Source: Glandiceps talaboti
Taxonomy: Eukaryota; Hemichordata; Enteropneusta; Spengelidae
Direction: 5' to 3'
Assembly: GCF_964340395.1 (NCBI RefSeq)
Contig: NC_135562.1
Location: forward strand, 2,137,501-2,201,500
Length of the DNA: 64,000 bases
Shown: positions 55,211 through 64,000 of the stretch, one piece after another
Layout of the letters: every line of letters starts with the position of its first letter
Numbering within the stretch: position 1 is the stretch's first letter
Translations under genes and position numbers: made by a program
The notes under the pieces: generated by a model
What the model was told of the DNA's origin: nothing
Database searches by the model: none
The model's input: only the letters and a program-made list of their open reading frames with translations

Positions 55211-55283
55211 AATATTGTATTCTAGGATGATCATAATACAAACGTCATTCGTTTTTATTATGATCATCCTAGAATACAATATT
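55211..55283. repeat. perfect inverted repeat in the promoter of gene E
   Basis: Arms of 28 nt (55211-55238 and 55256-55283) are exact inverse complements around a 17-nt loop; they include TCTAGGATGATCATAATA. A partial third copy (ATTATCATCCTGGAATAGAAT) follows the right arm. It lies about 210 bp before the start codon. Confidence 0.85.
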
Positions 55284-55491
55284 ATCATCCTGGAATAGAA
55301 TATCAGCTCACAAGTGACTGTGGTCAAATCCCACAAGAATGCAATAATGGATGCAAACTGCGCCCGCTAACGATTATCTCGAGTTTCGATCATTGGGTTT
55401 GTTTGTTTGTTCGACCTTGTCATTCCTCCTGTCAGACGACAGTTACCTAGCTCGAGACACTACACATTATTATCTAGCTTCTCTCTGCAAC

Positions 55492-56158
55492 ATGCAGAGC
55501 TCAAAACACCTCAAATCTAAACCAAATCGTGGTAATGGCTTGGGAAACAGTTCTTCATTCAAGTTTACGCTCGCTGACCGCGTGGTTTTCGCCTTCAACG
55601 TTACAAAAGGTAAATATATGCCGCCTTTCACTCTACTGTCAGTTCAACATCATGTCTTGATGAATATGTTGACTGTTGTTGATATTAATTTATGGATTCT
55701 TGCTATCCTCATCCATGAATTTATTCCTAAAGTTTGAAGTGTGACATGTTCCCAGTGAATTTAGGTGAACTAGACCGCTATTAAAATCTTAAAAATGTGA
55801 ATTTACTGTGATCTGCGACCAGGGCTTGCAAATGTAGGTGCTAATATAAAGCGAGGGTGTTCGACAATGCTGGCATACATCATTACATGTATCTATCTAT
55901 CTAGAGTTTAGAAATTTTACTGATTTTTATGGAAATTCGTTTGAAATTGTATTAAAAGAATCGTCTTACAAAATTCTTTCGAAATATTCAATAGAGTTTC
56001 ATTCAAATGAATTCATACCCACATTAGGAATAGATATATCAGTATATAATTATAAAGCCTTTCAAATTCCTACAGTAGCAGTTGTGTCATAGTGTGTAGA
56101 GAAATGTAAATTATAAACGTGTGTGTGTGTGTGTGTGTGTGCGTGCGTGCATGCATGC

Positions 56159-56194
<36 letters not shown>

Positions 56195-59100
56195 TGTATA
56201 CATAATTATTGTTATGTTATTCATCATGAAATATATTTACAGGGATTAAAATACATATAACTAATATCAATGAATGAATATATTGTACTTTTGTAGAAAT
56301 TTTTACATTGTAGTTGTTGGAGAATAGATTCTATGCTATGTTTCCCAGTATTTACCTTTTTCTTGTCAACTTTGTTCTTATATATGTAATTACATGTAGC
56401 TTGAGCACAACATATTTCTCAGTTGAGTACTCCAGATCCACAATGGATTTGCATGCCATGGAGTTTTGTCATATAGTATGGCCAACAGTAAGTCTGAAAG
56501 GTCCAGCCATTGGTCCAAATATGTAACCTCTCATGTAGACAGAATGAACACCTGGATCTTTCAGGCTAGACTAACAGTAAATTGACTTTAACTTTTTCTC
56601 TTCAGTTTGTGATGAAGCAGAGAAGAACCAGGATGGTATACTGTTAGATTGGTTTGTGAAATACAGTAAAGAAGTGATACACAGGTTGGAAAATAACACT
56701 GCTACAAACAGAGGTAAGCTTTAATGATATGTCATAGCTAATGTTGTTGAACATAGGGACATCCATTTACATCAATATTGCCATATTGATATCAATATTG
56801 CTATATTGATAGATTTAATGGGTTAGAAATTGTAATTGGAACAGCTAATTGACACATTTAAATCAGTGGACCACTAGGTTTTGATAATACCCAGTATTGT
56901 GCTGAAATCTGAGAACCTTTGATAACTGAGGACCACTAAGTGAGAACATGCAGTGGTTTTGCTAAGATTCAAGAATCGTCTTGGTAACTGATGGAACGAA
57001 ATCTGGTAAAAATTGCATTCATTTCCAAGTACTTTGTACTGGACCATAATTTTGGTGGTAGCTCCTGCGAAAAACCTGAGGAGCTCAAGGAGATTTTACC
57101 TACCACCCTAAACAAAATTAGCTGGAAATTATGCAGTCAAATTTGAATTACAATCATCAGAATGTGAAAAGTGTACCCATGGCATACCTGATCAAGAGCC
57201 TTAATTCAGTTGAGTGAGGTAAGCAAACAAGTCACCACTGTCATTACCTCTGTGTGATCCAAGCATTCCTGGAGGCATGTGATGACACTATTCAAGCCGA
57301 ATGAAAATTTTCAATCTTTTCAATAGCTTAGCTTGCTTTGGAAGCCAGTAACATGTGTATCATTTTTCTTGGAAAAGGTATTGTGGAAATTAAGAACACA
57401 GTAGTTGGATGGCATGCTTACAACTCAGTGTCAATTTATTCAACAATATTGTATGAATATCTAGAGTTAAATCTGGTGTGTGTGCTTGGTAAATTGGTAA
57501 TTTTTTGTACAAGACTAGAACTTACTCAACTCTGGCATTATTTTCTTCATTTTAATCCCGATGACAATATTACTAACAATGCCTTGTGTCTGGTTTGTTG
57601 TTACAGAGAAATTGAGTATTGTCAACTTTATCAGTCAGATTGGACTAAATGACAAGGAGATTACACCTCCAGTAAGAGATGATATTGTGGCAGATGTCAA
57701 TCACCCACATCTAGGAAAGAAAGACATTGTTACTAATTTCAGTCACACACCTCCAGTAAGAGAAGACATTGTGGCAGATTTCAGTCACACACCTCCAGTA
57801 AGAGAAGACTTTGTGACAGATGTCAGTCACACACCTCCAGGAAGAGAAGACATTGTTACTAATGTCAATCATACACCTCCAGGACGAGAAGATATTGCTA
57901 CAGATGTCTGTCACAAAGAAGAGAATAATGTTACACCTACATTTTGGCAAGCTTCTAATGATGGAGGAACATCCAATACCATCAGTCCAGTCATCCCAAA
58001 TGATGTTGATACACTACGTACTATCAAAATAGAACAGTCTACTAATAGAAGTAGATGTAAGGAAAACGCTAAGAGTCCAGCTTCTAACTCCGATCACCAC
58101 ACATCAACTCAAATCTGGTCTATTAATGGAAGTAGATCTAATAACACTAGAAGTACATCTTACAACTCTGATCCCCACACATCAACTCAAACCTGGTCTA
58201 CACATAGAATTAGATCTAATGAAAATACCAGTAGTGTGGCATCTAACTCTGATCATCACATATCAGTTAAACAAGAAGAGGGCCTTGTTTGCCTAGACAG
58301 AGAAGATGATGTCAGAATAATGAGTGATGATGATGATGATGATAAAGATGATGATGATGATGATGATGATAATGATGATGTTGAAAGAGGTAGTCATAGT
58401 AATGCTTCAAAGGAAATCAATAACTTCCATCGTCAATGCCAACAAAGTGATAGTAGAGAGGCTGGCGATGGAGGTGTTGACGATGAGGATAATGATGATG
58501 ATGACAACAATGATGGCGTTGTGTTCGTTGAAAGTGTTAGTGATTACACCCAAGCAATGTCCCAGTCATCTTTGACACTTTTTCAATGCCAAGTTTGTGG
58601 TTGCAGCTTTTCTCAAAAAACAGTCCTTGCTAACCATATGAAAACCCATTACTATTCTGCTACCACTCTGGTAGAACAGACATCTCATCAAGATACAACA
58701 AGTGAAGTGCACTATTTTCAGTGTCAGATTTGTGAAAAGTCATTTGCCACAGAAGAGCATTTGGCTCAGCATATTGTACTACACACTACTGAAAGCAGAG
58801 TACAGTGTCGAGAATGTGGAAGAATATTTTCTCATAACAACGAGTTGAAATGTCATATGAGGATCCATGAAATTCGGCAACAGAGAACACCCAAACATTT
58901 CCCCTGTGAAATATGTGGAAAGGTATTTAGTAAAAGTCGATCTTTGATGTTTCATATACGAATTCATACTGGCGAAAAACCATATCAGTGTGAAGTATGT
59001 GGAAAACGGTTCACACAAAAAATACATTCTATTATTCATATGAGGAAGCACACAGGACAGCGACCTTACGGATGTGAGATATGTGGGAAGACTTACCCTG

Positions 59101-59195
59101 CTAGGGGAAGTCTGAATGCTCATGTTAAAATAGTACATAAATTAAGAGAGAAGATGCAGATTTTAGAAGGCCCTCGAAGAAATATTTTTACTTGA
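55492..59195 (+). CDS. zinc-finger gene E: novel N-terminal module, longest REDIV repeat tract, six C2H2 fingers
   Basis: Exons 55492-55609, 56606-56713 and 57607-59195 give 604 residues; phase-1 introns. Exon 1 is diverged but aligns (GNGLGNSSSFKFTLADRVVF). The first half of exon 2 matches gene C, its second half and the start of exon 3 match A and B, so the gene is mosaic. DKEN has become DKEI, but CKENAKSP occurs downstream. Six 14-residue REDIV-type repeats form the longest such tract. SUMO-consensus IKIE (215-218) and VKQE (296-299) and a SUMO-interaction-like GVVFVESV (379-386) follow, with Asp runs coded by GAT repeats and a repeated SDHHTSTQxWS unit. Six fingers start at about 401, all with intact metal ligands. 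TGEKPY and TGQRPY linkers join the last three. Inferred nuclear DNA-binding protein. Confidence 0.88.
56118..56192. repeat. (GT)n/(GC) microsatellite in intron 1 of gene E
   Basis: GT repeats interrupted by GCGTGCATGC units. Confidence 0.95.
57046..57122. repeat. imperfect foldback in intron 2 of gene E
   Basis: ATAATTTTGGTGGTAGCTCC pairs imperfectly with GGAGATTTTACCTACCACCC further on, ending in AAAATTA, with an inner AGCTCCTG/GAGGAGCT stem. Possibly another small element; weak. Confidence 0.35.
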
Positions 59196-61683
59196 GAGAA
59201 ATTTTACCAGTAATACTTTAATTAAAGTGGCCATATGGATGCAGTTTGGGTATTTATTTTTGATTTCTTATTTATGAAACAATTTTATCATGGCGTCATA
59301 CTTGAAATATTAAAGTGAAATAGCATAGACAAGTTTGTGTTTGTAACTCAATACATTGCAAAAAGCTAAAAAAAAAAAATGTGTGAAATGATTGTTATTA
59401 GGCGTAAAAAAAAATTGTGTGGTTCCATTTGTATTCAATTTTAAAATATGTGGGGTAGGTAGATTTTTTAGTTTATTTTTTGTTTTGTTTTCATGTGTAA
59501 GTGTCTAGTTCAGGTTTTCCATTGTTCCAAATGGTCTGTGTAGTTTATTTCTTCCTATCAGATGTACAGCCATTACAGATTGGAAGAATAGTTTTATATT
59601 GTCTCTTTAAGTTGATGTCAGTTTCTGCACCCACTATTTTTTGCGAGATTTCACAATATTTGTGATTTTATTATTATTTTTCTTGAATACGTAAAAAAAA
59701 AGTTTAGGGTTGGCGTGAAAAACTAGGTGGGGGTCGGGTAACTGGAACCAAACAACTTTTTTTATTTGGCTTTATACATAGAATAACAAACATTTTACAC
59801 ATTTATTCATGTTTTGCAATTTGAATTTGGCATATGTTGTTTCGTGTTAATTTTTCAAGTAGGAAATCATGACAAAATTGTTTCATAAACTAAAAAAATC
59901 TAAAATGAATACCCAATCCATATGACCACTTTAACAATTAGATATGTATGATACATTAAAGAATAGTGTAGTTAAAGTAGCCTAGAACCTAAGAGTGATG
60001 ACATCAAGACGATGAAGGAAAAGATTGGCAGTCGACAGGCTTAGATAGTAGACTATAGTTAAAGGGACATCGGCCACCTTGAGAAACTACTAGTATTTTT
60101 ATCTAAATACGTACATACATGTATAAAATTCATTTGATAATATCAGACGGGTTTTGTTAACGATGATCTATTTACGTTGATTCTGAAGTTTCAAATGAGT
60201 ATAAGATTATCGTAAACCTTTGACAGGTTTTCTCTACTATTTGAATATTAATGGCAATTTCTGAGAACACCCAAAAGTTAAGTTATAGTATCATTCATTT
60301 TCTTTGCTGAATTCTACTTCTACTTCTGTACTGTGTAAACATCCAAAAAGCTGCCCTATGAAAGTGATTGAATGATGTGTGAGGGTGCCTTGTCATGGCA
60401 TACATATCTCATGTACAAGTTGGTTTACAGTGCATTGGAGTGTTTGACAGAGGTTTGAGCTCCAAGTGTCACATACCATGAAGTGATGTAATGAAAGTGT
60501 TTTTGTATACGTTAGAGAATCTGAGCCAAATAAGGACATCCAGTAAGAGTTAGACTTTTTGCTACACATTTTGGAATGTAACATTTAAAAGTTTCAATGG
60601 AGCTTGGCCTTATTTCATCTACTTTCTAGCCTTAAAGGGAATTAAGTACAGATGTAATTAAATACACATGGAACTGTCATGAATGCTTTCAAGGGTTAGT
60701 ACAGTGCTTGTGTGATGAACATCTGTTCATTTTTTTTTAGAAAGAAAAGAGAATTTGTAGTTTTTTAGTCAACGTCATTCATTGGAGCCATTGGTTTTTT
60801 AAATGAGCTATATAACATGTGATAATGCCATCCACACCTTAAGTTCCCTTGAACAAAACATACCACTAGAAACCCTTTTATGTGTTTACATTTACCCTGT
60901 AATGTTAGTATTTGCATCTTGACATATCTAGCAGGTCTTATCACTTTTGATAGTAACAGAGAAAATAACAATGTCAAGTTAAAATATGGAAAGACAACTC
61001 AATTTATTAAGGTTTATTATGTATACATACATACTTTTAAGTTTTAAACTCCTGTATGCAATGCAGAAATACTTATTCTTGCACAAGTTGAATACTAACT
61101 TAAAATAAGTTTGACTTCATGTCCCAAGATTTCAGTTATTGAACTGAAGTATTGAAAGAACAGACTCTACAATTAGTTTTATATCATTTATTATTTATTC
61201 AGTAATTCTCGGTAATTCGAAATAAATCATACAGCTCAATGTGGTTCTGAAATAGACCTTTCTAATATATCATGCCCTCATGCAGTCTGTAAGGTACGTC
61301 ATGACGGGGCGCCCTCACACATCGACCAACCCCTTGCGAGCAGGCCAGTGTGAGTAGATTGACATAATGTATCGTATAGTCTATCCCTTGTGTAACAATC
61401 TTTGAATAGTCTTTCTCTATGCAATCAAATTACCAACTGCAATAACATCCCTAGGAAGACATAGATGACACCTATTTAGAACGCAATCATTCATGTATGT
61501 TTGTTTGTCATTGCTCTACTCACTAGAGGGCATAGTTTACTCAAAAGGTCTGTGTACAGTATTATTATTTGAAGCCTAGCATTTGTCGTAGACAAGTTAT
61601 GTATTAAGTTCTTACGTAGAATTCTAGTATGCAGATTAAATTATTAAATGTTTAATTAACGTATATGATATGTTTGGAGCCAT
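59196..61683. other. gene-less interval between gene E and EndoU (convergent 3' ends)
   Basis: The 3' untranslated regions of gene E (plus) and EndoU (minus) face each other here. No further gene is recognised. TTTAAT at 61651-61656 is a possible ATTAAA signal for EndoU on the minus strand, and TGGGGCGCCCTCACAC at about 61304 resembles the GCGCCCTC element. Confidence 0.5.
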
Positions 61684-63768
61684 TTATATAACATAGGCAC
61701 TTCCGACGTAATCATTATACATGGTCCAGGTTTGAATGGAGACTGGGTTACCATCGATGTTAAAGTTACAGCGAGCATCAGGGTACTGCAGAAAACAGAC
61801 GGTAAAGATAGCCATCTCAAATTCAGGACTTCGTCCCATGAAGACAGATGTAATGGCTTTGTAGTAACCGTCCCATTCAAATTGCATTCCCAATACGCCA
61901 GTCTAAAAGAGGAAATATATAAATAACATGATTAAAATTAGATTAGATTAGATTAGATATACTTTATTGTCCATAAAACATGGAAATTCGTCTTGGCACC
62001 AGACAAACATCTAACATAATACAAAGACAAGACATGAGTGTACAGATACAAATCACTAATGTAAAACTGAAGGTATATAACCAATTTACAAATAAAAGTA
62101 CTTGATTGTGCTACAGAAAATTGACTTAGAATACTAGCACTAAACATTGTTTACTCTGCCAAGTCCAAGTTTCAAATTAAAATGTCAGTCATGGTATAGG
62201 AATATACTACTCTGGCAATCGAGGTCTCGGTTTACTAAGATAGGCATAATTTAATTATTGCTTGCGGTATGTTGACATATTGAATGGACTTGGTTGTAGA
62301 GTAATAATTGAACAACACTCAGGACAGTGTGGGAAAATTTAAAAGTACTCTAAAACAGACTAATTACTAAGATTAATTACCATATGCAGACATTCTCTCT
62401 TCTTACAATATTTAACAATATTTGCAACCAGCGTCATTTCCACTGGGTTTTTTTTTAATTAAGCAAAGTTAAATTTTAACTGTTGCAAAGCCCAAACAAT
62501 AATCTGTGTTCATTTCATACAGACCCCCCCCCCCAAAAAAAAAATAAATAAATAAATAAATTAAAAAAAACAAAAAAAAATTCACAAATATGACAAAAGT
62601 TTGACTGCTTCCAGAAGGGTTTATTTGTAAACATGAGGATAAAATACTCTACCTCTTCCTGCTTTGTATAGCCATGATAGTTCAATTTTCCAGAAGATTC
62701 CTCCAAATAAAGATTAACCCAGTTATGGAAACCAGAAACTGCACCATTTTTCACTTCTCCAACAAATACATGTTCGAAGCCAGAAGAGTCTTGACTGACG
62801 CTACGAGAGTACAAATCAAACCACATGCTTTCCACTGCGGCACGGAATGTTTTTTCGTCAGAACTTGCCAATCCTAAAAAAGTAAAAGTATTGTGAAGCA
62901 TCTTATCTATATCTCCTTACTTGAATATATGTCATCAATATGGTGTTTATTACCACTGTTAAAAGAGTAACTTGTATTCACATGATGTTTATTTTTTAAC
63001 AGTATTTTCCGACATGACGAGACATCAGAATTCCTGCCAATACTGACAAAGAAATTTGTTTGTTATGTTTTTTGTTTGTTTGTTTGTTTGTTTTTTTTGG
63101 GGGGAGGGGGGATGCTACTATTAGAAATAATAATTAGCGTCCAGTGAGCAAAGTCTGGGGTTACTACGTTGGGCCTGTATGTCTGAGTTGAGTGTCTACA
63201 CCCATAGTATCCATGATGAGCTTAAAGCTTTCTGATAGAACTTTGACCTTGACCTCTGTGTTCAAAGTCAAATTGTCAAAAAAAGTTCAAACGGTGTAAA
63301 TTCACACCTCTTACAGGCCAATATCAACCAAACCTGGTACAAATGTCAAATACAGTAGTCCACATATGCAAATCAATCTGTTTTTTTACCTTTGTGGTAA
63401 TAGCCAAATGGTGGCCATATTCGTTGTGAAAATTCAGAATATGAACTAGTAAGCTGAAATATTGGAAATATTCCTTCGACGAATACTTGAATTCTGAATT
63501 TTAAAAACGTCCAAGATATTACCAGAAACCAAGTTATCAGCACGTACACGTATGGTACATGACCCTACCTTTTCCAACCAGGTATGTGTGAGCTTGCTGC
63601 ATGACGTAAGAGTTCATTACTTCATCCATGAAATTCTCAATTTCCGCCTTTTCAACTGATGATTCAGATTCACTGGTGCCAGTTAAACGAATGTAGTTAT
63701 TCAGTAACTTTATCAAAGCATCATAGCTTGACAGTTTGAATAAGCTTTCATTGACATAGCTGAATAAG
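61684..63768 (-). CDS. EndoU-family (XendoU/PP11) endoribonuclease, C-terminal three exons; 5' end outside window
   Basis: Minus-strand exons 63569-63768, 62653-62873 and 61684-61902 join in frame with GT-AG borders and give 212 residues to the stop. They read LFSYVNESLF and MQQAHTYLVGK, then SMWFDLYSRS, FEHVFVGEVK and SGFHNWVNLYLEE, then QFEWDGYYKAITSVFMGRSP and EFEMAIFTVCFL. This is the EndoU domain. The expected catalytic His (EHVF), His (FHNW) and Lys (YYK) are all present. Family members are metal-dependent nucleases that cut single-stranded RNA at uridines and leave 2',3'-cyclic phosphate ends. Animal members are secreted or intracellular; without the N-terminus no signal peptide can be judged. 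The first part of the domain and any upstream domains lie beyond 64000. The exon at 63569-63768 enters in phase 2. Only the 3' end sits in this window, convergent with gene E. Confidence 0.9.
61937..62035 (-). mobile_element. probable LINE 3' end in EndoU intron
   Basis: ATTAGATTAGATTAGAT followed by ATACTTTATTGTCCATAAAA and GGAAATTCGTCTTGG. Read on the minus strand this is a 3' region ending in a pentanucleotide tail, a layout I associate with non-LTR elements. Only the tail is clear. Confidence 0.4.
62523..62580. repeat. poly-C and A-rich (AAAT)n tract in EndoU intron
   Basis: A short C run followed by A runs and AAAT units, possibly a decayed retroposon tail. Confidence 0.7.
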
Positions 63769-64000
63769 CTGTAAGAAATACGAAGAAAAGAGTAAACATG
63801 TATACACGACAACTAAAAAATAAATACCTGTAATATTATTCATCACTTTAAATTAATAATGTTCTTGATCGACTTTGTACATCGAAACTTATTTTTTGAC
63901 CTCGTACATATGAGTTCTAATTTAGATATAATATTTCATCACCGTGATTTAAATCCGTAATTTGAATGCACTTGTCATTTTCACTTTTGCATTTGGCCGC
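63769..64000. other. EndoU intron
   Basis: Upstream of the first visible EndoU exon on the minus strand. I looked for the preceding exon here and did not find one. Confidence 0.5.

Larger units (their letters stand above)
52643..55491. other. intergenic region between genes D and E, rich in foldbacks
   Basis: No gene recognised. It contains inverted repeats at 52755-52927, foldback elements at 53407-53502, 53742-53820 and 54032-54409, poly-G (53577-53594), a GT microsatellite (54437-54458), a TTTG run (54986-55017) and a perfect 28-bp-arm hairpin at 55211-55283 in the gene E promoter. Confidence 0.55.

Overview
This window is eukaryotic, from an AT-rich animal genome. Genes are sparse, split by GT-AG introns and separated by long non-coding stretches full of microsatellites, foldback elements, tRNA-derived SINEs and LINE or Penelope fragments. 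The gene content (a rhodopsin-class GPCR with an ERY motif, a Golgi carbohydrate sulfotransferase, an EndoU nuclease and a local C2H2 zinc-finger expansion) fits a bilaterian invertebrate, plausibly marine. The phylum cannot be settled from the sequence alone.

Layout. 1-18 kb: no host gene recognised. It holds microsatellites, a complex ATGG/ATGA array (7.7-8.2 kb), a tRNA-SINE (10.1 kb), a 5'-truncated Penelope-like element with its GIY-YIG end intact between TA repeats (11.4-11.9 kb) and a LINE 3' end (14.8-15.3 kb). 18.0-21.1 kb (+): a two-exon GPCR with a very long third intracellular loop; its short first exon was found through phase-matched splice sites. 21-29 kb: non-coding with tandem repeats. 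29.3-30.5 kb (-): an intronless carbohydrate sulfotransferase. 32.5-32.8 kb: a cluster of AGGTCA-like half-sites. 33.4-59.2 kb (+): five tandem paralogous zinc-finger genes, here called A to E. 61.7-63.8 kb (-): the last three exons of an EndoU-type endoribonuclease whose 5' end lies outside the window.

The zinc-finger cluster is the main discovery candidate. All five genes have the same architecture: exon 1 (about 35-42 codons), exon 2 (108 or 111 nt) and a large exon 3, with both introns in phase 1. Exons 1 and 2 plus the start of exon 3 encode a conserved N-terminal module of about 95 residues that I do not recognise as KRAB, SCAN, BTB, ZAD or SET. A fast-evolving acidic linker follows, then 4-6 C2H2 fingers. 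The linkers carry SUMOylation-consensus sites in all five, SUMO-interaction-like motifs in four, and a KEN-box-like motif in four at the end of the module. The cluster shows recent tandem duplication (A/B), mosaic exchange (E is like C in part and like A/B in part; B and C share a near-identical tract), coding minisatellites, and invasion by related foldback elements. This fits a young, lineage-specific family of DNA-binding regulators, though that function is inferred.
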